This document shows positions 7,102 through 15,200 of a DNA stretch of 64,000 bases, one piece after another. Every line of letters starts with the position of its first letter. The first letter of the stretch is position 1. The translations under genes were made by a program, and so were the position numbers. The notes below the pieces were generated by a model, which saw only the letters and a list, made by a program, of their open reading frames with translations, did not search any database and was not told the origin of the DNA. This stretch comes from JSC-12 sp033764965 (GTDB taxonomy: Bacteria; Cyanobacteriota; Cyanobacteriia; Leptolyngbyales; Leptolyngbyaceae): positions 13,785 to 77,784 of the forward strand of contig JANRIN010000338.1 in assembly GCA_033764965.1 (NCBI GenBank). The letters run 5' to 3'.

Positions 7102-8463
7102 GTGAGCCGATCTACTGAACAAACGGCAATGCAGGATGCTGTCATTGCTGAACAGGCATCTCCTCGTCCAACCCTGGCATGGACGGATGCTGTTGCTCTG
7201 ATTGTTGGCATTGTGATTGGGGCGGGAATTTTTGAAACCCCGGCATTAGTGGCAGCAAACGCAGGCAGCGAGGTGATGCTGGTGTTAACTTGGCTGGCGG
7301 GTGGGGCGATTTCCGTGATTGGTGCCCTTTGCTATGGCGAATTAGCCACGACCTATCCCAGTGTGGGAGGCGTGTATGACTATCTCAAGCGAGCATTTGG
7401 CAGCAATGTGGCGTTTCTGTTTGCCTGGGCACGCATGACGGTCATCCAAACTGGCTCGATCGTGCTCTTGGCATTTGTATTTGGCGATTACATGGCGCAA
7501 CTCGTTCCCCTAGGAACTTTTGCGCCTTCGATTTATGCGGCTCTGGCGATCGTGATGCTCACTGCGATCAATGTCATTGGTTTACAAGTGGGGAAGCGCA
7601 CCCAGAACTGGCTGACGATCGCTAAGGTATTGGGCTTGCTGCTGGTGATTGGAGTCGGGCTGTTGTTGTCTACCCCGATCGCCGCTCCTTCTGCCGCTCC
7701 GTCTCTTTCCGGCAACTGGGGGTTAGCGATGTTATTCGTCCTCCTGTCCTATGGTGGCTGGAATGAAGCCGCCTACATTTCCGCCGAAATCCATGACGTG
7801 AAACGCAATATGGTGCGATCGCTGCTGTGGAGCATCGGCATCATTACTGCCATTTACGTGTTAATCAATCTGGCGTTTCTGCATGGTTTAGGCTTGGCAG
7901 GGATGGCAGGTTCAAAAACGGTTGCGGCAGATCTGCTGCGCGGCACGTTAGGCGATCCTGGTGCCATTTTTATTAGCTTTTTGATCGCCATTGCAACGCT
8001 CGGTGCAACGAATGCCACCATCTTCACGGGAGCCAGAACTAATTTTGCCTTGGGACAAGATTACTCCCTCTTTAGCAGGCTAGGGCGCTGGCAATCTCGT
8101 CCCAGTAGCCCAATCCCGGCTTTTTGGTTACAAGGCGCGATCGCCCTTGCCCTGGTTAGTTTGGGCACCGTTACCCGCAACGGGTTTGAAACGATGGTGG
8201 AATATACCGCCCCTGTGTTCTGGTTTTTCTTTTTGCTGACTGGAATTTCCCTGTTTGTGCTGCGGCGACGTGACCCAGAGCGATCGCGTCCTTTTCAGGT
8301 GCCGTTCTACCCAGTGACTCCGCTGCTCTTCTGCCTTGTTTGTGCTTATTTGTTGTACTCCAGCTTGGCGTACACCGGTTTGGGGGCAACTGTGGGAGTA
8401 GCAGTGGTGGCACTTGGTATTCCTGTGCTGCTATGGGAGCGGCAACGGCGACGACGGACTTGA
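7102..8463 (+). CDS. APC-superfamily amino acid permease
   Basis: The 453-residue protein has about twelve hydrophobic segments and the APC family pattern, with the first membrane segment carrying IVGIVIGAGIFETPALVA near residue 36 and a later GALCYGELATTYPSVGGVYDY block. It should move an amino acid or related amine across the plasma membrane by ion coupling or exchange. The start is GTG at 7102, with CAGGAGAG 7-14 bp upstream. It stands alone between two intergenic gaps, so the substrate cannot be inferred from context. Confidence 0.88.
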   Translation: MSRSTEQTAMQDAVIAEQASPRPTLAWTDAVALIVGIVIGAGIFETPALVAANAGSEVMLVLTWLAGGAISVIGALCYGELATTYPSVGGVYDYLKRAFGSNVAFLFAWARMTVIQTGSIVLLAFVFGDYMAQLVPLGTFAPSIYAALAIVMLTAINVIGLQVGKRTQNWLTIAKVLGLLLVIGVGLLLSTPIAAPSAAPSLSGNWGLAMLFVLLSYGGWNEAAYISAEIHDVKRNMVRSLLWSIGIITAIYVLINLAFLHGLGLAGMAGSKTVAADLLRGTLGDPGAIFISFLIAIATLGATNATIFTGARTNFALGQDYSLFSRLGRWQSRPSSPIPAFWLQGAIALALVSLGTVTRNGFETMVEYTAPVFWFFFLLTGISLFVLRRRDPERSRPFQVPFYPVTPLLFCLVCAYLLYSSLAYTGLGATVGVAVVALGIPVLLWERQRRRRT

Positions 8464-8553
8464 ACCATTCTTATCCACGTTCATCAGTCATCCACGTTCA
8501 TCAGAACGACTTTGAATTGACTCATTCTGAATCGTTTTTTAAGGAGAAACAGT

Positions 8554-9165
8554 GTGAACATTCAACGATCCCTCTTATTGCTGCTGGCTGGAGTTGGATT
8601 GGCTACGGCTGCGATCGTCCAGAACCTGGAACAACCCACCCAGGCAAACGCTGCTGCTGAGAATCCTGGGCAAATTGCTCAGAACCGGAGTTTAGATGTT
8701 CCCTACGTGCCCACTCCTCAAGAAGTGGTGGATGAAATGCTCCGGCTGGCAAACGTGCAGAAGTCTGATAGACTGTACGACCTCGGCAGTGGGGATGGTC
8801 GGATTGTGGTGACAGCAGCTCAAAAATTTGGTACGCGCGGTGTTGGGGTAGACCTTGACCCCGCTAGAGTGCGGGATGCCAACGAAAATGCGCGTCAAGC
8901 TGGAGTCACGGATTTGGTGGAGTTTCGCCAGCAAGATTTGTTTGAGACGGATCTACGCGAAGCGACAGTGGTGACGCTGTACCTGCTGCCCCAGATTAAT
9001 CTAAGATTGCGCCCTAAACTGCTGCAAGAGCTAAAACCGGGCACGCGGATTGTGTCTCATGCCTTTGATATGGGGGATTGGAAGCCGGAGAAAGTGGTGC
9101 GCGTCAACGGTAGAACCATTTATTTCTGGACAGTTCCTGCACGAACGTCGAATCAAACGAAATAA
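8554..9165 (+). CDS. SAM-dependent methyltransferase with N-terminal signal sequence
   Basis: The protein (203 aa) begins with a hydrophobic segment (SLLLLLAGVGLATAAIV) followed by an Ala/Gln-rich stretch that looks like a signal peptide with cleavage near residues 33-35. It then shows a class I methyltransferase core: YVPTPQEVVDEMLRLA, the SAM-binding motif LYDLGSGDGRIVV near residue 75, the acidic GVGVDLDP at the end of strand 2, and LYLLPQINLRLRP. The GTG start at 8554 is preceded by AAGGAG. The substrate is unknown. An apparent export signal on a SAM-dependent enzyme is unusual; the segment could instead be a membrane anchor with the catalytic domain in the cytosol. Confidence 0.8.
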   Translation: MNIQRSLLLLLAGVGLATAAIVQNLEQPTQANAAAENPGQIAQNRSLDVPYVPTPQEVVDEMLRLANVQKSDRLYDLGSGDGRIVVTAAQKFGTRGVGVDLDPARVRDANENARQAGVTDLVEFRQQDLFETDLREATVVTLYLLPQINLRLRPKLLQELKPGTRIVSHAFDMGDWKPEKVVRVNGRTIYFWTVPARTSNQTK

Positions 9166-9200
9166 TAAGGAAGTAGCAAATGGGGATTGGGGGTTAGGGG

Positions 9201-9848
9201 TTGGGCGTAGCTCATTACGGTTTGGCGATTCATACGGCAAGTGCATCCCTGGGGTTGGCGATCGACAATTTTGCTGGCGATCGGCTTGTTGGCGATCGGC
9301 GCACTCAGGTCTGGGACTTGGGGCGAGAAACGTCGAACCTGCTGCATCAATATCTCGTCGAGTTTCTTCAGCCCCAAACCTGGGCAGATCTGGCTTTCAT
9401 CGCGGTAGCGAAAGGTCCAGGCGGTTTTACCGGAACTCGGATTGGGGTAGTTACAGCGCGCACCCTGGCGCAACAACTGGAACTTCCCCTGTTTGCGGTG
9501 TCTACTCTGGCAGGGGTGGCGTGGCAACGGGCGAAGCTCCAAAATGACCCGATCGCTGTTCAGATGCGTGCTCAACGAGGAGAGGTGTTTGGGGCAATCT
9601 ATCAACTTGCCTCATCGGATCACGATCGTCACCTCAAGATCCTGTTCCCCGATACCGTGATGCCCTTAGAGCGCTGGCAGGAAACCCTGAACAATTGGAC
9701 GACTCCTCTCCAGCAGGTTGAAGCAGATACGGCGATCGCGGCTTCGGTTGCCGATTTGTTGGAACTTGCTTATCTTGACTGGCGACAAGGGCAACGCCCT
9801 CACTGGGCAGAAGCCTTACCATTCTACGGTCAGCATCCAGTGGGGTAG
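9201..9848 (+). CDS. tsaB: tRNA threonylcarbamoyladenosine biosynthesis protein TsaB
   Basis: TsaB is the inactive ASKHA-fold partner of TsaD in making t6A37 of ANN-decoding tRNAs. The 215-residue sequence shows the N-terminal GLAIHTASASLGLAI strand-turn-strand, the family hallmark AVAKGPGGFTGTRIGV near residue 70, and VSTLAGVAW and QMRAQRGEVFGAIY downstream. The start is TTG at 9201, set at the right edge of a G-rich repeat (GGGGATTGGGGGTTAGGGG). The ATG at 9180 is in the same frame but meets a stop inside the repeat. It is followed at 84 bp by rph. Confidence 0.9.
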   Translation: MGVAHYGLAIHTASASLGLAIDNFAGDRLVGDRRTQVWDLGRETSNLLHQYLVEFLQPQTWADLAFIAVAKGPGGFTGTRIGVVTARTLAQQLELPLFAVSTLAGVAWQRAKLQNDPIAVQMRAQRGEVFGAIYQLASSDHDRHLKILFPDTVMPLERWQETLNNWTTPLQQVEADTAIAASVADLLELAYLDWRQGQRPHWAEALPFYGQHPVG

Positions 9849-9932
9849 GGGCGGGATCTTCCACCCCAATTCCTGTTCCATTTCCCTCCAACCTGTTATC
9901 CTTGCTGATTGATAATCCCTTGAGGCAATGGA

Positions 9933-10649
9933 ATGGCTTGGCAACGTCCCGACGGTCGGCAGGCAAATGAGCTACGCCCAATCAGTTTTGAACGGCACTA
10001 TACTCAATTCGCTGCAGGTTCCGTGCTGGCAAAATGCGGTGGTACGCGAGTGTTGTGTACGGTTTCAGTGCAGCCCAAAGTTCCCCGATTCCTGGAAGGC
10101 AAGGGTCAAGGGTGGTTAACGGCTGAGTATCGGATGCTTCCAACTGCTACGATCGAACGGCAGGAGCGGGAATTTATGCGCTTGTCGGGACGAACCCAGG
10201 AAATCCAGCGGCTGATTGGGCGCAGCTTACGTTCAACGCTGGATATGACTGCGCTCGGTGAACGAACGGTGATTGTAGACGCGGATGTGCTGCAAGCGGA
10301 TGCTGGCACCCGAACAATGGCAATTACTGGGGGGTTTGTGGCGCTGGTAGAGGCAATCAACAAACTGGTGGAGCGGGGTGAATTAGAGCGATCGCCAATC
10401 GTTCATCAGGTTGCTGCGATCTCGATCGGGCTAATACACGGTGAAGCCCTCCTCGATCTGAACTATGAAGAAGATGTAGCAGCGGACACTGACCTGAATA
10501 TCGTGATGAACGAAAACCTGGAAATGATTGAACTGCAAGGCACGGCGGAGGCGGGTGCATTTAGTCGTACTCAGTTGAATCAGGTGTTAGACCTGGCAGA
10601 AGTCGGCATCAAGCAACTTTTGGAACTCCAGCGGCAGGAGTTTGGTTAA
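9933..10649 (+). CDS. rph: Ribonuclease PH
   Basis: This phosphorolytic 3'-5' exoribonuclease trims tRNA 3' ends and is a cytosolic hexamer. The 238-residue sequence is full length and carries RPDGRQANELRPISF at the N-terminus, KCGGTRVLCTVSVQ, the GWLTAEYRMLP strand, RTQEIQRLIGRSLR with the phosphate-binding arginines, and DADVLQADAGTRTMAITGG with catalytic-site aspartates. It ends near a strong inverted repeat shared with the convergent hydrolase gene. Confidence 0.96.
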   Translation: MAWQRPDGRQANELRPISFERHYTQFAAGSVLAKCGGTRVLCTVSVQPKVPRFLEGKGQGWLTAEYRMLPTATIERQEREFMRLSGRTQEIQRLIGRSLRSTLDMTALGERTVIVDADVLQADAGTRTMAITGGFVALVEAINKLVERGELERSPIVHQVAAISIGLIHGEALLDLNYEEDVAADTDLNIVMNENLEMIELQGTAEAGAFSRTQLNQVLDLAEVGIKQLLELQRQEFG

Positions 10650-10668
10650 AAATTTGTCATTTATCACT

Positions 10669-10726
10669 GGTCATTCGTCATTTGTTTTGCAGGCATGGAA
10701 ATACAAATGACGAATGACGAATGACC
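10669..10726. terminator. Inverted repeat between convergent rph and hydrolase genes
   Basis: GGTCATTCGTCATTTGT at 10669-10685 is complementary to the tail at 10703-10726, which has a partly tandem ATGACGA unit. This gives a stem of about 17 bp across a 17-base loop. It sits exactly between two converging genes and probably ends or shields both transcripts. There is no strong T-run, so Rho-independent action is uncertain. Confidence 0.5.
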
Positions 10727-10732
10727 AAATTC

Positions 10733-11644
10733 TTACAATTCCCGCGCCCAGGTACTAAGCAACTCATTGACTTGCTCCGGCACCTCGTCATGGGGGCAAT
10801 GTCCAGCTTTGAGATAGTACTCCGTGAGTTGGGGATGGTACTGTCGAAATTTTGCGCCGCGTTCACGGGCATTAATCCAGGGATCTGCCTCACCCCACAG
10901 CATTAGCAAAGGAGCCTGAAGCTGATTCAACAGCACATCAACTTTTTCTCCTTGAGGCGTGCGAAACACGGAAGCAAAGACTTTAGGTGCGCCTGGATCG
11001 CAGGAGGGACGATAAATTTCTTCAACTAACTGATCGGTGACTGCGGATTGGTCTAGATACACTTTTTCCAAAGTTTTACGAATCATCGATCGCTGGCGCA
11101 CGTATTGAAACAACAAAAAACTTGCCCAATCTTGCTGAAACAAGCTCCGCACCACATTTCCCATCACTGCTCGTAAGGGATCGGGTTTGGTGGTGCCCTG
11201 AATATCGGTAAAAGGTCCAGCGCTGTTAAGTAACGCCACCCCTGCAACAGACTGAGGGCGTTGAGCACCCACACACAGAGCGGCATATCCCCCTAGAGAA
11301 TTGCCCACCAACACCGCAGGCTGCCCAATCACGTTTGTAATGAAATCGTGCAGTTGATCGCGCCACACATCGCCGCTGTACTGCCAGTCGGGTTTTGCCG
11401 ATCGCCCAAATCCCAGGAGATCGATCGCCCACACTTCAAACTCCTGGCTTAACCCAGCAACATTTTTGCGCCAATGATCGGTTGAGCCACCAAATCCGTG
11501 AATCAACAGTAAGGGGGGACGGTTGAGTTGTTTTTGACCTGCCTTGACATAGTAAATTGGCTGTGGATCTGGCGGTAGCGGTGAAGTTGCGTGCCACTGC
11601 CAGAATTGACCCGGAACTGCTTCCGCCTTGGAAAGAAGCTGCAT
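10733..11644 (-). CDS. Alpha/beta-fold hydrolase
   Basis: The 303-residue protein is a typical alpha/beta hydrolase with the oxyanion strand LLLIHGFGGSTDHWRKN, nucleophile elbow VGNSLGGYAA (Ser), acid MLWGEADPWI (Asp) and the C-terminal His in AGHCPHDEVPEQVN. Close relatives are abundant in cyanobacteria and chloroplasts, some being implicated in chlorophyll or lipid ester hydrolysis, but no specific substrate is evident here. The cap region lies between about residues 150 and 225. It is encoded alone and convergent with rph. Confidence 0.85.
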   Translation of the reverse strand: MQLLSKAEAVPGQFWQWHATSPLPPDPQPIYYVKAGQKQLNRPPLLLIHGFGGSTDHWRKNVAGLSQEFEVWAIDLLGFGRSAKPDWQYSGDVWRDQLHDFITNVIGQPAVLVGNSLGGYAALCVGAQRPQSVAGVALLNSAGPFTDIQGTTKPDPLRAVMGNVVRSLFQQDWASFLLFQYVRQRSMIRKTLEKVYLDQSAVTDQLVEEIYRPSCDPGAPKVFASVFRTPQGEKVDVLLNQLQAPLLMLWGEADPWINARERGAKFRQYHPQLTEYYLKAGHCPHDEVPEQVNELLSTWAREL

Positions 11645-11899
11645 GAAACCAACCTGAGAACGACTTTAAGTAGTGTAACAAGTTCCCAATGAAGCTGTAG
11701 CTCCGGATGCGCTTCAGATACACAGGATTTGAGGTAGAAAACCCATAAGCTTTTGTATAGAGCAGAATCAATCACTGCAATTCTCAGATTGTTGTCAAAT
11801 TCGACTGGCAACCTCTCCAGGATCTGGCTACAGTTTATTAGGACATTTAGCATCGTTTTGAGGAAGGGGCGATCGCGGTAACTCTAGAGAGGTCATTTA

Positions 11900-13624
11900 G
11901 TGCGGCTGTTTACATCAATTACGGGTCTCCGGTGCTATCTCAACTCGCAACGCTTTAGTCACTATCGGTTAGAGCACCCATCATCCTCCCAAGAATTATC
12001 CAGCCCCCCTCCTCTTGATATCGGCTTTGTGCCAACGATGGGTGCTCTGCACAAAGGGCATCTCAGCCTGATGCAGCGTGCCCGTCGGGAAAACAAAATC
12101 GTTGTCGTCAGCATCTTCGTCAATCCTTTGCAGTTTGCACCAACTGAAGATTTGCAACGCTATCCCCGCACCCTGGAAGCCGATCGCGCCCAGTGTGAAC
12201 AAGCTGGAGTCGATGCCTTATTCGTCCCATCTCCAGAAGAAATGGGAGTAAATAAGACTCACCTCTCTATCCCCTTACTTCCCCAACCCCCCTTGCGAAG
12301 CGTGGCGCAGCCTGCCCCCAACCCCCAACCCCCGATCCCCCTCACCCAAGTCCTTCCCCCCGCCTCCCTCGCATCTGGCTTATGCGGACGATCGCGCAGG
12401 GGGCATTTTCAGGGTGTGGCAACGATCGTCACGAAGTTGCTGAATATTGTGCAACCCACACGAGCATATTTTGGACAGAAGGATGCTCAACAGTTGGCAG
12501 TGATTCGCCAGATCGTTGCCGATCTCAACTTGCCCATTGAAGTAATTGCCTGTCCCATTTTGCGCGAAGCCAGCGGGCTGGCGATGAGTTCCCGGAACCA
12601 GTATTTGAGCCTGGAAGAACGGGAACAGGCAGGGGTGATCTACCAGGGACTGCGGCAGGCAGAGGAACTCTTTCGTGCAGGGGAGCGATCGAGTAGTAAC
12701 CTGGTTGAGGCGGTTAAGGCTGAATTAAGGCAAACCCCCACGATCGCAGAAGAATACATCGAATTAGTAGACCCAACAACTATGGAGACTTTAAACGAGG
12801 TTAAGGACATGGGCTTGCTGGCTGTGGCTGCCCGGTTAGGAACAACCCGCTTGATTGATAACGTCTTGCTCAGTACCCGTCGCCCGATTGTGGCGATCGA
12901 TGGTCCCGCTGGAGCAGGCAAATCGACCGTCGCTCGGTTGGTGGCTCAAAGACTGGGCTTGTTTTATTTGGATACAGGAGCCATGTACCGCGCCCTCACC
13001 TGGTTTGTGCTGGAATCAAGCGTGCCCGTTGACGATGAACCCGCGATCGCAGAGCTAGTCAGCCATTGCCAGATTGAGTTTAAAGGACAGGTGGCACAAG
13101 ACAATCAGGCAGTAGTGAACAGTCAAAATCATCCATCCACCCATCCACTCCCCTACCCCCCCACTCCCCTACTCTCCATTTTCGTGAACGGCAAGGATGT
13201 AACCCAAGCCATTCGCAGTTTAGAAGTCACCTCCAACGTGTCTACCATTGCGGCTCAAGCCACGGTGCGGGAACAGTTGGTGAAACGCCAGCAGATGTTT
13301 GGTCGCCAGGGTGGCGTTGTGATGGAAGGGCGGGACATTGGCACCCATGTTTTTCCCGATGCAGAAATCAAAATTTTTCTGACGGCATCGGTGCAGGAGC
13401 GGGCACGTCGTCGTCAGCAAGATTTGCTCAATCGCGGCATTGGTGAAGTAAATCTCCAGGAATTGGAGCAGTCGATCTCAGAGCGCGATCGCAAAGATAG
13501 TACGCGCCTGATTGCCCCCCTACGCAAAGCCGCAGATGCAGTGGAAATTGATACCGACCATTTGAGTATTCAGCAAGTGTGCGATCGAATTATTAGTCTT
13601 TATCAGGAACGGCTACCGTCTTAG
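11900..13624 (+). CDS. panC/cmk: Bifunctional pantoate-beta-alanine ligase / cytidylate kinase
   Basis: The fusion is characteristic of cyanobacteria. The N-terminal half (to about residue 325) is PanC, condensing pantoate and beta-alanine with ATP for coenzyme A, with VPTMGALHKGH (44-54), SIFVNPLQF, LCGRSRRGHFQGV (161-173) and YFGQKDAQQ. The C-terminal half is CMP kinase with P-loop GPAGAGKST (335-343), LDTGAMYRA and VMEGRDIGTHVFPD. At 574 residues it is about 60 longer than the Synechocystis-type protein as I recall it (near 510). The excess is two proline-rich blocks at about 118-150 and 403-425 that match intergenic repeats. The start is GTG at 11900. Confidence 0.93.
   Translation: MRLFTSITGLRCYLNSQRFSHYRLEHPSSSQELSSPPPLDIGFVPTMGALHKGHLSLMQRARRENKIVVVSIFVNPLQFAPTEDLQRYPRTLEADRAQCEQAGVDALFVPSPEEMGVNKTHLSIPLLPQPPLRSVAQPAPNPQPPIPLTQVLPPASLASGLCGRSRRGHFQGVATIVTKLLNIVQPTRAYFGQKDAQQLAVIRQIVADLNLPIEVIACPILREASGLAMSSRNQYLSLEEREQAGVIYQGLRQAEELFRAGERSSSNLVEAVKAELRQTPTIAEEYIELVDPTTMETLNEVKDMGLLAVAARLGTTRLIDNVLLSTRRPIVAIDGPAGAGKSTVARLVAQRLGLFYLDTGAMYRALTWFVLESSVPVDDEPAIAELVSHCQIEFKGQVAQDNQAVVNSQNHPSTHPLPYPPTPLLSIFVNGKDVTQAIRSLEVTSNVSTIAAQATVREQLVKRQQMFGRQGGVVMEGRDIGTHVFPDAEIKIFLTASVQERARRRQQDLLNRGIGEVNLQELEQSISERDRKDSTRLIAPLRKAADAVEIDTDHLSIQQVCDRIISLYQERLPS
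12251..12349. repeat. C-rich repeat read in frame within PanC domain
   Basis: CCCCTTACTTCCCCAACCCC and then CCCCCAACCCCCAACCCCCG-type units form a pyrimidine-rich tract encoding a Pro/Leu/Gln stretch between the strand ending in FVPSPEEM and the conserved LCGRSRRGHF block. The unit resembles that of the intergenic tracts at 5351-5385 and 60590. The reading frame is preserved. Confidence 0.6.
13106..13174. repeat. C-rich repeat read in frame within Cmk domain
   Basis: CATCCACCCATCCACTCCCC followed by CCCCCCACTCCCCTACTC encodes a His/Pro/Ser/Leu stretch inserted in the NMP-binding region before IFVNGKDVTQAIRS. It uses the same ATCCACCCATCCA and CTCCCCTAC words as the dyad repeats at 61.0 and 57.4 kb. 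Confidence 0.6.
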
Positions 13625-13654
13625 GAGACTTCCAATAAAGAACTGACCTTCATC

Positions 13655-13732
13655 GTAGGATAGGCAAAGGCTCTTGACCGTACCCATCCCAAGTCAGTTA
13701 GCAGATGGGCACTCAAGCTTTGCCCATCCTAC
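13655..13732. mobile_element. 78-bp hairpin repeat, MITE-like
   Basis: The ends GTAGGATAGGCAAAG and CTTTGCCCATCCTAC pair at 14 of 15 positions, and an inner pair (CCCATC/GATGGG) extends the stem. This GTAGGATGGGCAAAG-type motif is a familiar cyanobacterial and bacterial dispersed repeat. It has no coding capacity. Confidence 0.65.
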
Positions 13733-13946
13733 CTGGGTAAATTGTTTATCAGCTTGCACCTTAAGCGAAGTCGAAAGGTAAGCTCTTTTCTGGAAATCGC
13801 CTTAAGAGGTAGCCCTTCAGACAAGTGACACCGACTTAAACAGTAATAGAGGCATACTCCCCTGCACCGATCCCCCTCAGTCTCCCTTGATCAGGAGATG
13901 CCGCAGGATATTCGGCGATGCTCAGTCGAGCCGCAGGGGGATCTTT

Positions 13947-13980
13947 ATCTGTAGCGTGGCGAAATCTGTAGCGTGGCGAA
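13947..13980. repeat. 17-bp direct tandem duplication
   Basis: The unit ATCTGTAGCGTGGCGAA occurs twice in a row without a mismatch, about 140 bp before the K+ channel start. It may be a recent slippage product or a duplicated binding site. Confidence 0.7.
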
Positions 13981-14120
13981 ATCAAATTGGGATGAGAATC
14001 GGCACAAAGCACGACCCCAACACAGTCAGGTCACGATGAATTATGTAGGCTAGTAGCGATCGCTACCTTTTTCTGAGGAATACTTCCGCATTATCAGGCT
14101 GGACTCTAGGCACGATCGGA

Positions 14121-15182
14121 ATGCAAAGTTCCTTCACACGAATGCTGGTCGGCATGGGATTCTTTCTAGCCACGCTAGTGACTGCGGTTGCAGGCTATAT
14201 GCTGGCGGGCTGGACTTTTCTCGACTCGGTATATCAGGTCATCATCACCATTTTTGGGGTAGGGTTCGGCGAAATTGGACCCATGACTCCCAGTTTGAGA
14301 GTGTTTACGATGGTAGTGATTGTTGCAGGGTGTACCTCAGTTGCCTACATTCTGGGCGGCTTCTTGCAGATGATCACCGAAGGCGAAGTCAAACGGGCAC
14401 TGGGAGTTAGGCGAATGAAACGGGAAATTGACTCGTTACGCAATCACGTCATTATTTGCGGCTATGGACGGATTGGGCAAATTCTGGCACGGAATATGCA
14501 CGATGCCGAGCAACCCTTTGTGTTAATTGATAACGACTTGAGCCGTGTGGCGAAAGCGGAAGGCAATGGGTATCTGGTGCAGCAGGGGAGCGCTACAGAT
14601 GAAACAGTCCTGGAAGCAGCCGGAATCAGTCGTGCCCGCTTTTTAGCCACGGTGCTACCAGATGATGCCGCCAATGTCTTTATTACCCTGACGGCGCGTA
14701 GCCTCAATCCTCAACTGATGATCCTGGCGCGGGGAGAGTACCCCTCAACCGAGAAGAAATTACTTCAAGCAGGAGCCGATCGCGTCGTGTCTCCAGCCGC
14801 GATCGGTGCTTTGCGGATGTCTCACATGATCACTCATCCCGCCTCCGTGGACTTTTTGGATCAATCCAACGGACGCGAAACCCTGAATGAATTACTCTCT
14901 CAAATCAATGTGCAGTTGGATGAATTGGTGATTCCATCGAATTCTGATTTAGTGGGAAGCTCGATCGGCACCCTGGAAGTTCGCGGCAAGGGATCGTTTA
15001 TCATCGTGGCGCTGCGGCGAGCGGAAGGCGAAACCATCGTTCACCCCAGTCAGGAAATCTTTTTGCATGAGGGAGACACGCTGATCGTGATGGGGCATCG
15101 CGGCGATATTCCCAAATTTGCTAAACATCATGCATTGAAGCGGCAAATGCAGTATCGTGGGGCGAGGTCTGTCCGCTACTAG
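14121..15182 (+). CDS. Two-TM potassium channel with RCK/TrkA regulatory domains
   Basis: The protein (353 aa) has two membrane helices around a pore loop, then a RCK (TrkA-N) domain with the Rossmann motif VIICGYGRIGQILA near residue 112, and a TrkA-C domain in the last 80 residues with GKGSFIIVALRR and EGDTLIVMG. It is built like MthK-type K+ channels of the plasma membrane. The pore signature reads TIFGVGFGEIGPM: the central VGFG fits, but the Thr of TVGYG is replaced by Gly and the following Asp by Glu. A DUF815 ATPase gene follows after 18 bp, probably in one transcript. Confidence 0.85.
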   Translation: MQSSFTRMLVGMGFFLATLVTAVAGYMLAGWTFLDSVYQVIITIFGVGFGEIGPMTPSLRVFTMVVIVAGCTSVAYILGGFLQMITEGEVKRALGVRRMKREIDSLRNHVIICGYGRIGQILARNMHDAEQPFVLIDNDLSRVAKAEGNGYLVQQGSATDETVLEAAGISRARFLATVLPDDAANVFITLTARSLNPQLMILARGEYPSTEKKLLQAGADRVVSPAAIGALRMSHMITHPASVDFLDQSNGRETLNELLSQINVQLDELVIPSNSDLVGSSIGTLEVRGKGSFIIVALRRAEGETIVHPSQEIFLHEGDTLIVMGHRGDIPKFAKHHALKRQMQYRGARSVRY

Positions 15183-15200
15183 CGCCATTCAAAAAACACG

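Larger units (their letters stand above)
13625..14120. other. 496-bp intergenic region with two repeat structures
   Basis: No gene is seen. The region contains the hairpin element at 13655-13732, a 17-bp direct tandem at 13947-13980, and a GATCCCCCTC...GGGGGATC pairing around 13868-13943. The K+ channel promoter presumably lies in the last 100 bp. Confidence 0.5.
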
